This document shows positions 8,319 to 17,831 of a stretch of 64,000 nt of DNA, in pieces. Numbering within the stretch: position 1 is the first letter of the stretch; each line of letters begins with the position of its first letter. The translations under genes and the position numbers were made by a program. Source of the DNA: Bog-473 sp963738135 (GTDB lineage Bacteria > Actinomycetota > Acidimicrobiia > Acidimicrobiales > RAAP-2); assembly GCA_963738135.1 (NCBI GenBank), contig CAVTVK010000004.1:868001-932000 (forward strand), in the 5' to 3' direction. Under the pieces are notes generated by a model. The model was given only the letters and a program-made list of their open reading frames with translations, was not told the DNA's origin and searched no databases.

Positions 8319-10829
8319 CTATTCGGCGTCGGCTCCCGCACCGGCCAGCTCGAGCGGCGGGGGCTGAATGCCCTCGATCGCCGTGAAGCTGAGCTGCGGG
8401 CCCTCGCCGTCGATGGGCGACTCCTCGACGTCGACGACGATGGTCTCGCCGACGCGGAATTCCTTCCAGAGGATGCGCTCGGACAGCGGGTCCTCGACCA
8501 GCTGCTGGATGGCCCGGCGCAGCGGCCGTGCTCCCAGCTGGGGGTCGTAGCCCTTCTCGGCCAGGTGGGCGCGGGCGGCCGGCGTCAGCTCGAGGCCGAT
8601 GCCCTGTTCCGACAGCTGCTTCACCGTGCGCGACATGAGGAGGTCGACGATCTCGGTCACCTCGGCCCGCGACAGCTCGTGGAAGACGATCACCTCGTCG
8701 ATGCGGTTGAGGAACTCGGGGCGGAAGTGCGCCTTGAGCGCCTCGTCCACCTTGGCCTTCATCCGCTCGTAGGTGACGGCCTCCGACGTCTTGGCGAAGC
8801 CGATGTTGGCCTTGCGCAGGTCGGCGGTCCCGAGGTTCGACGTCATGATCAGCACGGTGTTCTTGAAGTCGACCGAACGACCCTGCGCGTCCGTGAGCCG
8901 CCCGTCCTCGAGGATCTGCAGCAGCGTGTTGAACACGTCGGGGTGCGCCTTCTCGACCTCGTCGAAGAGCACGACGGAGAACGGCTTGCGCCGCACGGCC
9001 TCGGTGAGCTGGCCGCCCTCTTCGTACCCGACGTAGCCGGGAGGCGAGCCGACCAGCCGGCTGACCGTGTGCTTCTCCATGTACTCGGACATGTCGAGCT
9101 GAATGAGCGCGTCCTCGTCGTCGAAGAGGAACTCCGCCAGCGTCTTGGCCAGCTCGGTCTTCCCGACGCCCGTCGGCCCGAGGAAGATGAACGACCCGCT
9201 CGGGCGCTTGGGGTCCTTGAGGCCGGCACGCGTGCGGCGGATGGCCCGGGACAGCGCCTTGAGCGCCTCTTCCTGGCCGATCACCCGCTTGTGCAGCTCG
9301 TCCTCCATGCGCAGGAGCTTCGCCGTCTCCTCCTCGGTGAGGCGGTAGACGGGGATGCCGGTCCAGGCGGCCAGCACCTCGGCGATGACCTCTTCGTCGA
9401 CGACGTCGAACAGGTCGACGCCCTCGGCACGCAGCTCGGCCTCCTGGCTCTCCTTGCGGTCGAGGCGCTCCTTCTCCTGCTCGGCCAGCTTCTTGGCCTG
9501 CTCGAAGGCGCCCTTCTCGATGGCGGCCTCCTTGTCGGCCCGCAGCCGCGCGATCTCCTCGTCGAGCTTCTTGGCGTCCGGCGGCGTGCTCATGCGGCGG
9601 ATGCGCAGGCGGCTGCCCGCCTCGTCGATGAGGTCGATCGCCTTGTCCGGCAGGTAGCGGTCGGCCAGGTAGCGGTCGGCCAGGTTGGCCGCGGCCACGA
9701 GAGCCTGGTCGGTGATGCTCACCGCGTGGTGCGACTCGTAGCGGTCGCGCAGGCCCTTGAGGATGTCGATGGTCAGCGCCACCGTCGGCTGGTCGACCTT
9801 GACCGGCTGGAAACGCCGCTCGAGGGCGGCGTCCTTCTCCAGGTGCTTGCGGTACTCGTCGATGGTCGTGGCACCGACGGTCTGCAGCTCGCCGCGGGCC
9901 AGCATCGGCTTGAGGATGGAGGCGGCGTCGATGGCCCCCTCGGCCGCGCCGGCACCGACGAGGGTGTGGATCTCGTCGATGAAGAGGACGATGTCGCCCC
10001 GGGTACGGATCTCCTTGAGGACCTTCTTCAGGCGCTCCTCGAAGTCGCCGCGGTAGCGGCTGCCCGCCACCAGCGCCCCGAGGTCGAGCGTGTAGAGCTG
10101 CTTGCCCGTCAGCGTCTCGGGCACCTCGTTGGACACGATGCGCTGGGCCAGACCCTCGACGATGGCCGTCTTGCCGACGCCCGGCTCGCCGATGAGGACA
10201 GGGTTGTTCTTGGTGCGGCGCGACAGGACCTGCATCACGCGTTCGATCTCTTTTGCACGTCCGATGACGGGGTCGAGCTTGCCGTCACGGGCCAGCTGGG
10301 TCAGGTTCCGGCCGAACTGGTCGAGGACAGGTGAGCCCGACGGGTTGTCGCCCGAGCTCGAGCCCTGGCTGGCGCCCACGGACTCCTTGCCCTGGTTGCC
10401 CGACATCAGCTGGATGACCTGCTGGCGCACGCGGCCGAGGTCGGCCCCGAGGCTGACCAGCACGGTGGCGGCCACGCCCTCGCCCTCGCGGACGAGGCCG
10501 AGGAGCATGTGCTCGGTGCCGATGTAGCTGTGGCCGAGCTGCAGCGCCTCGCGCAGCGACAGCTCCAGCACCTTCTTGGCGCGCGGCGTGAACGGCGGCG
10601 AGCCGCTCGGCGCGGTGCCGGCCATGCCGATCGTCTCTTCCACCTTCTCGCGCACGGCCTCGAGTGAGATCCCCAAGGACTCGAGGGCCTTCGCGGCAAC
10701 GCCCTCACCCTCGTGGATCAACCCGAGGAGAATGTGCTCGGTGCCGATGAAGCTGTGATTGAGCAGGCGCGCTTCCTCCTGCGCCAGCACCAACACCCTC
10801 CGTGCCCGGTCGGTGAAACGTTCGAACAC
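8319..10829 (-). CDS. clpC: ATP-dependent Clp protease ATPase subunit ClpC
   Basis: An 836-residue Hsp100 unfoldase that feeds substrates to ClpP. The N-terminal double Clp repeat begins MFERFTDRARRVLVLAQEEA. AAA module 1 has Walker A GEPGVGKTA and Walker B VLFIDEIH. The middle (UVR/M) coiled coil spans about residues 410-480. AAA module 2 has GPTGVGKTE and LFDEVEKAHPDVFN. The full frame is intact over 2.5 kb, notable given the breaks elsewhere. The start is GTG 10829 with AAGGAGAGG upstream. The C-terminal tail is Pro/Ala-rich. As the only complete Clp ATPase seen here it is presumably the general ClpC1 equivalent, needed for protein quality control. Confidence 0.98.
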   Translation of the reverse strand: MFERFTDRARRVLVLAQEEARLLNHSFIGTEHILLGLIHEGEGVAAKALESLGISLEAVREKVEETIGMAGTAPSGSPPFTPRAKKVLELSLREALQLGHSYIGTEHMLLGLVREGEGVAATVLVSLGADLGRVRQQVIQLMSGNQGKESVGASQGSSSGDNPSGSPVLDQFGRNLTQLARDGKLDPVIGRAKEIERVMQVLSRRTKNNPVLIGEPGVGKTAIVEGLAQRIVSNEVPETLTGKQLYTLDLGALVAGSRYRGDFEERLKKVLKEIRTRGDIVLFIDEIHTLVGAGAAEGAIDAASILKPMLARGELQTVGATTIDEYRKHLEKDAALERRFQPVKVDQPTVALTIDILKGLRDRYESHHAVSITDQALVAAANLADRYLADRYLPDKAIDLIDEAGSRLRIRRMSTPPDAKKLDEEIARLRADKEAAIEKGAFEQAKKLAEQEKERLDRKESQEAELRAEGVDLFDVVDEEVIAEVLAAWTGIPVYRLTEEETAKLLRMEDELHKRVIGQEEALKALSRAIRRTRAGLKDPKRPSGSFIFLGPTGVGKTELAKTLAEFLFDDEDALIQLDMSEYMEKHTVSRLVGSPPGYVGYEEGGQLTEAVRRKPFSVVLFDEVEKAHPDVFNTLLQILEDGRLTDAQGRSVDFKNTVLIMTSNLGTADLRKANIGFAKTSEAVTYERMKAKVDEALKAHFRPEFLNRIDEVIVFHELSRAEVTEIVDLLMSRTVKQLSEQGIGLELTPAARAHLAEKGYDPQLGARPLRRAIQQLVEDPLSERILWKEFRVGETIVVDVEESPIDGEGPQLSFTAIEGIQPPPLELAGAGADAE

Positions 10830-11014
10830 CCTGACCGCCTCTCCTTGTTCCTCTTGCTTCTCGGTTCAGTGTACCTGTGGCCTTAGTCCATCACGCCGCA
10901 GCCGTGGCGAGTCCCGCATCCGGGCGGCGAATTCGCCAGCGAGCGGGATTTCCCCCGTACCCTCCTACCTGGTAGTTGTCGGCATTCGGCGACCTTGCCC
11001 TAACGTTTGGAGCA

Positions 11015-11993
11015 GTGAACCCGACAGAGGCCCTCGGCCTGCCCCAGCGTGCAAGAGGGACTGCGAGCGTCTCGAACCCCTGCTCACCGCCTCTGTCGTC
11101 ACCGGCGACGGCCTTTCTCGACGAGGTCACGACCCACCTGATCGCGGCCGGGGGAAAGCGGCTCCGGCCACTGCTGGCCCTGGCCACGGCGACCGGTGGT
11201 GCGCCGTGAGGCCAGCGAGGACGACCTGATGGGCGGGGTGGCGGTCGAGCTCGTCCACCTGGCCTCGCTCTACCACGACGATGTCATTGACGAGGCAACC
11301 ATCCGGCGCAACGTCGAGAGCGTCAACAGCCGTTTCGGGAACCTGGTCGCCATCGTCGCCGGCGACTACCTGCTGGCCCGCAGCGCCGCCATCGCCGCCG
11401 GCCTCGGGACCGACATCGCCGAGCTGCTGGCCGACACGCTGGGCCGGCTCTGCCAGGGCCAGGTGACCGAGGTGCGCTCGGCCTTCCAGATCGAGCGCAG
11501 CCGCGAGGACTACTTCACCTCCATCAGCGGCAAGACGGCGGCCCTCACCGCGACGTCGTGCCGCATCGGGGCGCTGACCGGCGGCCTGCCGGCCGCCGAG
11601 GTCGACGCCTGCACCGAGTTCGGCCACTGCTTCGGCATGGTGTTCCAGATCCGCGACGACATCCTCGACATCACGGCCAGCGACGGCCAGCTGCAGAAGC
11701 CCGCGGGACAGGACCTGGCCGAGGGCATCTACACATTGCCGGCGCTGGTGGCGCTGGCCGACCCCGATGCGGGACCAGATCTGCGGGCGCTCCTCGGGCG
11801 GCCCCTGGCCCAGCCCGAACGCGACAAGGCCCGCGCCATCGTGATGGCGTCGAACGGGATCGCCGCATCCGTGGACGCGGCCCGCGACTACGTCGACGAC
11901 GCGCAGAAGGCCACCGCCGGGATCAGCCAGCCCGAACTGCGGGCGGGGCTCTCCCGGCTGGTGGCCGATCTGCTGAGCGACCTCCCGGACTGA
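11015..11993 (+). CDS. Polyprenyl (long-chain isoprenyl) diphosphate synthase (frameshifted N-terminus)
   Basis: Trans-isoprenyl diphosphate synthase that chains IPP units onto an allylic primer, feeding quinone or carrier-lipid synthesis. From 11215 onward the frame is clean: the first Asp-rich motif is LYHDDVIDEA (DDxxD), the second is FQIRDDILD, and GKTAAL lies between them. The N-terminus is in pieces: GTG 11015 opens VNPTEALGLPQ, then a second frame reads CERLEPLLTASVVTGDG, then a third stretch has the substrate motif AAGGKRLRPLLALA, then the main frame continues REASEDDLMGG. Three single-base indels within about 180 nt explain this, with a net gain of one base. It is divergent from clpC. 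Confidence 0.88.
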
Positions 11994-12002
11994 CCCGGGC
12001 GG

Positions 12003-12435
12003 TCAGCCGGTCGAGCCGGCAGCTGGAATTGCCGCTGGCCCGCGCCCGAATTGCCCACTGCGAGGCCCACCGACGAGGCGCCTTGCCGCCAGGCCGCACT
12101 CGCCGTGCTGACCCTGGTCTCGCCGGTCCTGGATCCGTTGGTGATCCGCGTTGGCCGATGGCGTTCGCCAGCTTCGGTGTGACCGGCGGCCTTCGCCTTG
12201 GCCTCGACGGGCTTCGCGCCTTGGGCACCTCGGCCGAACCTTGCTCTCGACCTTCTGGCACACCTTGACCTGGAGCTGGGGCAGCAACGAGCACACCGTG
12301 GTCGACGGCGTGATGGCCGCGTCGCGCCAGTCGAGCCGGACGGGCTCGACGCGCCGGCCGCGCTCGCCGCGCCGGCGAGACCCAGCGTCAGGGCGATCCG
12401 ACGATTGCGGTCCCTGCGATGATCCTGCGAAGCAT
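12003..12435 (-). CDS. Small secreted protein (frameshifted)
   Basis: A signal-peptide gene with an excellent ribosome-binding site (AAGGAGG, 12441-12447) before ATG 12435. The reading MLRRIIAGTAIVG is followed, in the next frame, by IALTLGLAGAASAAG, together forming a signal peptide with an AxA-like cleavage site. The probable mature part includes ITPSTTVCSLLPQLQVKVCQ (two Cys) and a Lys/Ala-rich stretch, in yet another frame. At least two indels break it and the net length is one base over a multiple of three. No domain recognised. It may be decayed, but the strong start signal and the general indel pattern of the window favour sequence error. The 3' end is uncertain. Confidence 0.5.
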
Positions 12436-12596
12436 GGTGTCCTCCTTGGACCCGATCGGTGCGCTCCTGGGCGCACCTCCGCCGCTCGACGGCACCGTCC
12501 ACACTGGACCGCAGATGTGAGGGGACCGTAAGGGCTGTGTGAAGAATGCAGCCGGAACGTAAGAATTGCCGCAGGAAAGGCCGGGGGTGCGGCGCC

Positions 12597-14036
12597 TCAG
12601 CCCCGATCGGGCCGGAGCGTCGGAAAGGCGATGACCTCGCGAATGTTGGCGACGTCGCCGAGCAACATCAACAACCGGTCAACGCCGAGTCCGAACCCCG
12701 ACGTCGGGGGCAACCCGTACTCGAGGGCGCGGAGATAGTCCTCGTCCACCACCGCGGACTCCTCGTCGTCACCGGCCCGGGCCTTCGCCGCCTGCTCCTC
12801 GAAGCGGGCCCGCTGGTCGTCGGGGTCGATGAGCTCGGTGAACCCGTTGCCCAGCTCGCGGCCCGCCACCACGGGCTCGTAGCGCTCGACGAGCTCGGGA
12901 CCGTCGCGGTGGCGCCGCGCCAGCGGCGACACCTCGGCGGGGTAGTCGATGACGAACACCGGCCCCCACAACTCGGTCTCCGTGGTCTTCTCGTAGATCT
13001 CGAGCAGGATCTTGCCCGGCCCCCACGCGGCGTCGACCTCGAGGCCCACCTCCGCCGCCACCGTGGCCAGCTCCTCCCGCGGCGAGCGCACGTCGAGCGT
13101 GAACCCGGTGGCCTCGGCGACCAGCTCGCTCATGGTGGCGCGCCGCCACGGCGTCGTGAGGTCGAGCGCCCGCCCGCCGTAGGTCAGCTTCGTGGTCCCG
13201 AGCACGTCGAGCGCCAGCCCGGCCACCAGCTCCTCGAAGACGACCATGGTGTCGGTGTAGTCGGCGTAGGCCTGGTACAGCTCGAGCGTGGTGAACTCGG
13301 GATTGTGGCGGGGCGAGATGCCCTCGTTGCGGAAGCTGCGGCCGATCTCGAACACCTTGTCGAAGCCGCCGACCACGAGCCGCTTGAGGTAGAGCTCGGG
13401 CGCGACGCGCAGGTAGAAGTCGGTGTCGAACGTGTTGTGGTGCGTGACGAACGGGCGCGCCGTGGCGCCGCCGGCGATGGGGTGCAGCAGCGGCGTCTCG
13501 ACCTCGACGAAGCCCTGCTCCCACAGGCGCCGGCGCATGTGCCGCACGACGTCGCTGCGCATCTGCAGCAGTTGCCGCGACCGCTCGTTGGCCCACAGGT
13601 CGACCTCGCGCTGGCGGTAGCGCGTCTCGACGTCGCTGACGCCGTGCCACTTGTCGCCGAAGTTGCGCCGCGCCTCGGCCAGCAGCACCCACTCCGAGAC
13701 CAGGACCGAGAGCTCGCCGCGCCGGGTGCGCACGACCTCACCCCTGGCGCCGATCCAGTCGCCGAGATTCAGCCTGACGAACTCGTCGAAACGCTCCGTC
13801 ACGGCGGCGCGGGCGAAGAGCTGGATCGCACCCGACGCGTCGCGCAGCTCGCCGAAGGCCGCCTTGCCCTGGTTGCGCAGGAGCAGGACCCGGCCGGCCA
13901 CCCCGACGGTGACGCCGGACTCCTCGCCGGGGGCGAGCGCCGACCAGGCCGCGACGACGTCGGCCGTCTGGTGCGTGCGATCGAAGCGGTAGGGGACCTC
14001 GGGCCCCGTGGACCCGTCGCGAGGCTGTTCGCTCAT
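12597..14036 (-). CDS. lysS: Lysyl-tRNA synthetase (class II)
   Basis: A 479-residue LysRS that charges tRNA-Lys. The N-terminal OB-fold anticodon-binding domain (GVTVGVAGRVLLLRNQGKAAF) precedes the class II core: motif 1 around RRRLWEQGFVEVETPLLHPI, motif 2 FEIGRSFRNEGISPRHNPEF and motif 3 GFGLGVDRLLMLLGD. The frame is complete and the length normal. Its ATG overlaps the coaX stop by 4 nt, placing it last in the long pan/nad/coaX run. The same coaX-lysS adjacency is known in other actinobacteria. Confidence 0.97.
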   Translation of the reverse strand: MSEQPRDGSTGPEVPYRFDRTHQTADVVAAWSALAPGEESGVTVGVAGRVLLLRNQGKAAFGELRDASGAIQLFARAAVTERFDEFVRLNLGDWIGARGEVVRTRRGELSVLVSEWVLLAEARRNFGDKWHGVSDVETRYRQREVDLWANERSRQLLQMRSDVVRHMRRRLWEQGFVEVETPLLHPIAGGATARPFVTHHNTFDTDFYLRVAPELYLKRLVVGGFDKVFEIGRSFRNEGISPRHNPEFTTLELYQAYADYTDTMVVFEELVAGLALDVLGTTKLTYGGRALDLTTPWRRATMSELVAEATGFTLDVRSPREELATVAAEVGLEVDAAWGPGKILLEIYEKTTETELWGPVFVIDYPAEVSPLARRHRDGPELVERYEPVVAGRELGNGFTELIDPDDQRARFEEQAAKARAGDDEESAVVDEDYLRALEYGLPPTSGFGLGVDRLLMLLGDVANIREVIAFPTLRPDRG

Positions 14037-14884
14037 GAAGGGACGTTGCGCTCGTACACGATGCGCAGGCCGTGCAGGGTCAGCCAGGGCTCCACGTGCT
14101 CAATGGTGTCCGAATACGGCGCGATGAGCGAACTGAAGCCACCGGTGGCCACCACGGTCGCGGGGCCGAGCTCCTCCATGAACCGTCGGGCCAGCGAGTC
14201 GACCAGCCCGGCGAAGCCGTAGAGCGTGCCCGACTCGATCGACTCCACGGTGGAACGTCCGATGACGCTGCGCGGCTCGACCAGTTCCACCCGGCGCAGA
14301 GCGGCGGCCGAATGGTAGAGGGCGTCGAGGCTGACGCCCACGCCCGGCGTGATGGCCCCGCCCATGTACTCGCCGTTGGCGCTGATCGCCTCCACGGTCG
14401 TCGCCGTGCCCATGTCGACCACGACGCAGGGGCCGCCGTACAGGTCGTAGGCGCCCACGGCGTCGGCGATGCGGTCGGCACCGACCTCCTTGGGGTTGTC
14501 GTAGAGGATGGGCATGCCGCTCCTGGTGCCGGGGCCGAGCACGACGCTGGGCAGGTCGGAGAACCAGCGCGACGCCATCTGGCGCAGCTCGGCCGTCACG
14601 TGGGGCACCGAGGAGCAGACGGCGATGCCCGAGACGGACGTGGAGATGTCGAGTCCCTCGAGATCCAGCAACTGCGTGAGGAGGACCGCGTGCTCGTCGG
14701 GGGTCCGGCTGGGCACGGTGGACAGGCGCCAGTGATGCGTCAGTCCGCGCGGCGCCGTCGGGTCGTGCTCGGTCCCGATGCCGACACCGATGCTCTCCTC
14801 GGGCGCCACGGTGTCGCTGTCCGCGTTCGGCGCGTAGAGGCCGATCACCGTCTCGGTGTTGCCGACGTCGATCATGAGGAGCAC
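14033..14884 (-). CDS. coaX: Type III pantothenate kinase CoaX
   Basis: A 283-residue CoaX, which phosphorylates pantothenate in the first step of CoA synthesis. Family motifs are the phosphate loop MIDVGNTETVIGLY, the pantothenate/dimer motif NPKEVGADRIADAVGAY and VVVDMGTATTVEAI with GGAITPGVGVSLDAL. An oddity is an insertion of about 28 polar residues (from NADSDTV to APRGL) between the phosphate loop and the HHWRLST strand, where most members have a short turn. It sits 3 nt downstream of nadC and overlaps lysS by 4 nt. Together with upstream panC and panD it puts three successive CoA-pathway steps in one unit. Confidence 0.95.
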   Translation of the reverse strand: MLLMIDVGNTETVIGLYAPNADSDTVAPEESIGVGIGTEHDPTAPRGLTHHWRLSTVPSRTPDEHAVLLTQLLDLEGLDISTSVSGIAVCSSVPHVTAELRQMASRWFSDLPSVVLGPGTRSGMPILYDNPKEVGADRIADAVGAYDLYGGPCVVVDMGTATTVEAISANGEYMGGAITPGVGVSLDALYHSAAALRRVELVEPRSVIGRSTVESIESGTLYGFAGLVDSLARRFMEELGPATVVATGGFSSLIAPYSDTIEHVEPWLTLHGLRIVYERNVPS

Positions 14885-14887
14885 GGT

Positions 14888-15795
14888 TCAGCTCCCCCCG
14901 TCGCGGGGGTCGCCCGTGCCCGCAGTGGTCCAGAGCAGGTCGAGCCCGAGATCGAGCACCGGGGCCGAGTGGGTCAGCGCGCCCACCGAAATCCGGTCCG
15001 GGCCCGCCGCGGCGTAGGCGCCGATGGTGGCCAGCGTGATATTGCCGGACACCTCGGTGAGGACCGCGCCCGGGCGCGTCCATGTGCGCCACGGCGATCG
15101 CCTCGACGACGGTGCCGGGATCCATGTTGTCGAGCAGGACTGCGTCCGCGCCCGCCCGCGCCGACTGCGCCACCTGGTCGAGGGTGTCGCACTCGATCTC
15201 GACCACGCGCCCCGGCCACAACGTGCGCGGCGCGCTGCACCGCGTCGGCGATGGTCGTTCCGGCCAGGTGGTTGTCCTTCACCAGAATGGCGTCGGACAG
15301 TCCGGCGCGGTGATTGGTCCCGCCGCCGGCGCGCACGGCCGCCTTCTCGAGCACGCGCAGTCCGGGTGTCGTCTTGCGGGTGTCGAGGACGGCCACGGAC
15401 GGGTTGCTCTCGTGCGCGGCGTGCACGAACTGCGCGGTGAGCGTCGCCACGCCCGAGAGCCGCCCGAGGAAGTTGAGCGCAGTGCGTTCGGCCGTGAGTA
15501 TCGGTCGCAGCGGCCCGGCCAGCTCCAGCAACGTGTCACCGGCCGCCAGCTCGTCCCCGTCGGCCGCCCGCCACCGCAGGTCGATCTCGGGGCCGACGCG
15601 CCGGAACGCCTCGGTGGCGCAGTCGCGACCCGCCAGCACACCGGGGCGCCGGGCACGCAGCGCGAACTGGGCGCGGACGTCCTCGGGCACCAGTGCCGCC
15701 GTGAGGTCGCCCTCGGGGCCGAGGTCCTCGGCGAGGGCCCGGCCGACGGCTTCGCCCACGGCCCGTGCGTACGCCTCGTCGTCGAGCTCACCCAC
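14888..15795 (-). CDS. nadC: Nicotinate-nucleotide pyrophosphorylase (carboxylating) (frameshifted)
   Basis: NadC condenses quinolinate with PRPP to give nicotinate mononucleotide. The start is GTG 15795, overlapping the nadB stop (15788). The first frame covers the N-domain and the PRPP/quinolinate motifs (VLDTRKTTPGLRVLEKAAVR, GGGTNHRAGLSDAILVKDNH). The frame then shifts near 15215 to WPGRVVEIECDTLDQVAQSA and ADAVLLDNMDPGT, and shifts again near 15080 to AVLTEVSGNITLATIGAYAA and the end. The length is two bases over a multiple of three, as expected for two single-base insertions. All active-site segments are present, so this is probably an intact gene with sequence errors. Confidence 0.92.
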
Positions 15796-17438
15796 GGTGG
15801 TCCCCCGCGGCAGCCGCGGTGCGGCCGTGGACGAGCCGCCGCCGCCACGACGGGACCACGGCGGGGTACTCGCGGCGGGCGTGCGCCCCCCGGCTCTCGG
15901 TGCGGGCCAGCGCAGAAGCCAGCAGCGCGTCGGCCAACCGCAGGAGGTTCGCCAGTTCGCCGGTGCCGACCGACGGCCGACGGATCCCCGAGCACGGAGG
16001 CCGCGTCCTCCACGACGGCGCGGGCGCCGGCCAACGACTCGGCGCTGCGCACCACGCCGGCACCGCGCGTCATGGCGCGCTGCACCGTGTCGCGCAGCTT
16101 CGTCACGTCCACGCCCGGCCACCGCTCCGAGTCCGGCGGCGGCGGCGTGGCGGGCGTCTCCAGCACGGTGCACGCGATGCCGTCGATCGGTTCCTCGCCG
16201 AGGACCGCGCGCAGGGCGCCGCTCGGCTCCGGGCTGATGGCACCCGACGGGATGCGCTCGGCCAGTCGGGCACCGAACACCATGCCCTCGAGCAGCGAAT
16301 TGGAGGCCAGCCGGTTGGCTCCGTGCACGCCGGTGCACGCCACCTCTCCGACCGCCCACAGCCCGGGCAGCGCCGTCGCACCCCACAGGTCGGTCACCAC
16401 GCCGCCCGAGAGGTGGTGGGCCGCCGGCGCGATCGGCAGCCAGTCGGACTGGGGGTCCAGGCCGATGGACGAGAGCGACGCCGCAATGGTCGGGAAGCGC
16501 GCCGAGAAACGCTCGAGCCCGGTGGCGTCCAACCACAGGTGGTCGACGCCCTGATCGGCCATGCGGGCCGCCATGGCGCGGCTCACCACGTCGCGGGGCG
16601 CCAGCTCGTCGACGAAACGCTCGCCGTCACGGTCGCGCAGGAGCGCGCCGTGGCCGCGCAGGGCCTCGGAGAGCAGAGGGCGGGGCATGGCCGGGTGGTG
16701 CAATGCCGTGGGGTGGAACTGCACGAACTCCACGTCGGCCGTCGGGACACCGGCCCGCAGCGCCATGGCCACGCCGTCGCCGGTGGATTCCGGCGGGTTG
16801 GTGGTGACCGAGAAGAGCTGGCCGGCGCCACCGGTGGCCAGCACGACATGGCCGGCCCGCACCTCGACGGGACCGCCGCCGCCGCCCGGGGGCAGGGCCC
16901 GCACGCCCACGCAGCGGCCGCCCTCGACCAGGAGATCGAGGGCGAACCAGCCTTCGAGCACGGCGCTGGCCGAGCGGTAGGTGGCGTCGACGAGGGCGCG
17001 CTCGACCTCCGCGCCGGTCGCGGCGCCACCGGCGTGCACGACGCGCGGCCGGGAGTGGCCTCCCTCACGCGCCAGTGCCAGCAGGCCGGTGGCCTCGCGG
17101 TCGAACTCGACCCCGAGGGCGATCAGCTCGTGCACGCGGCCCGGCCCCTCGTCGACGAGGATGCGCACGGCCTCCTCGTCGCACAGTCCGGCGCCCGCCG
17201 CCAACGTGTCCGCCAGGTGCAGGTCCGTCGAGTCCTCGTCGGCGCCGAGCACCGCGGCGACGCCGCCCTGCGCCCAGCGCGTGGCCGACTGCGAGAGCAC
17301 GCCCTTGGTCAGCACGCCGAGGGAGAGCGACGGCGAGGGCCCACCCGGCGCCGCCAGCCGCACCGCGGCCGACAGTCCGGCGACGCCGCTTCCGAGGACC
17401 AGGACGTCGAAGGGTCCGGGCCGGGCCCCGGTGGTCAC
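15788..17438 (-). CDS. nadB: L-aspartate oxidase NadB (frameshifted near C-terminus)
   Basis: A flavoprotein that oxidises L-aspartate to iminoaspartate for NAD synthesis. The FAD-binding Rossmann motif VLVLGSGVAGLSAAVRLA is at residues 12-29. Further motifs are ATRWAQGGVAAVLG, EFVQFHPTALHHP and the HLSGGVVTDLWG / VHGANRLASNSLLEG active-site segments. The start is GTG 17438, overlapping the panD stop. Near 15975 one extra base moves the frame: the true C-terminus continues TGELANLLRLADALLASALA with the conserved RTESRGAH and ends at 15788. NadA is not in the window. It is inserted between panD and coaX, as in some other actinobacteria. Confidence 0.94.
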
Positions 17439-17827
17439 GCCGGTTCTGTCAGCGTGAGCTCGGCATCGAGGTGGGCCGACACCTCGTCGATCACCCGGTT
17501 GCGCCCGTCGACGTGGACGACGCGGGGCACGTACGCCTCGAGCTCGGCCCGCTCGTAGTCGGCGTAAGTGATGACGATCACCTTGTCGCCGGGCTGCACC
17601 AGACGCGCCGCGGCGCCGTTGAGGCAGACCTGGCCGCGCTCGCCCTCGATGGCGTAGGTCTCGAAGCGCGCCCCGTTGTCGATGTCGAGGACGGTCACCT
17701 GCTCGTAGGGGAGGATGTCGGCCAGCGCCAGCAACTCGGTGTCGATGGACACCGAGCCCACGTAGTGCAGGTTGGCCCCGGTCACGGTGGCCCGGTGGAT
17801 CTTGGACTTCATCATGCGGCGGCGCAT
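17435..17827 (-). CDS. panD: Aspartate 1-decarboxylase proenzyme PanD
   Basis: A 130-residue pyruvoyl enzyme that makes beta-alanine for pantothenate. The motif MMKSKIHRATVTGANLHYVG is followed by SVSID, with self-cleavage expected at Gly-Ser to form the pyruvoyl group. DNGARFETYAI and NGAAARL are also conserved. ATG 17827 (MRRRMMKSK) lies 4 nt after the panC stop and has a GGGTGAG-like ribosome-binding site. A start at the second Met pair would shorten it by 4 residues. Its stop overlaps the nadB start. Confidence 0.97.
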   Translation of the reverse strand: MRRRMMKSKIHRATVTGANLHYVGSVSIDTELLALADILPYEQVTVLDIDNGARFETYAIEGERGQVCLNGAAARLVQPGDKVIVITYADYERAELEAYVPRVVHVDGRNRVIDEVSAHLDAELTLTEPA

Positions 17828-17831
17828 CGGC

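Noticed and set aside
8565..10334. A 589-codon frame opposite clpC
   Set aside because: ClpC is unmistakable on the other strand; the antisense frame is a compositional shadow.
12003..12435. Possible lsr2 between lysS and clpC, as in mycobacteria
   Set aside because: The frame pieces show a signal peptide and no Lsr2 AT-hook or dimerisation motif.
12458..12477. Hairpin GGTGCGC/GCGCACC upstream of the secreted gene
   Set aside because: The stem is short and common in GC-rich DNA, and its position before a ribosome-binding site does not suit a terminator; no riboswitch consensus seen.
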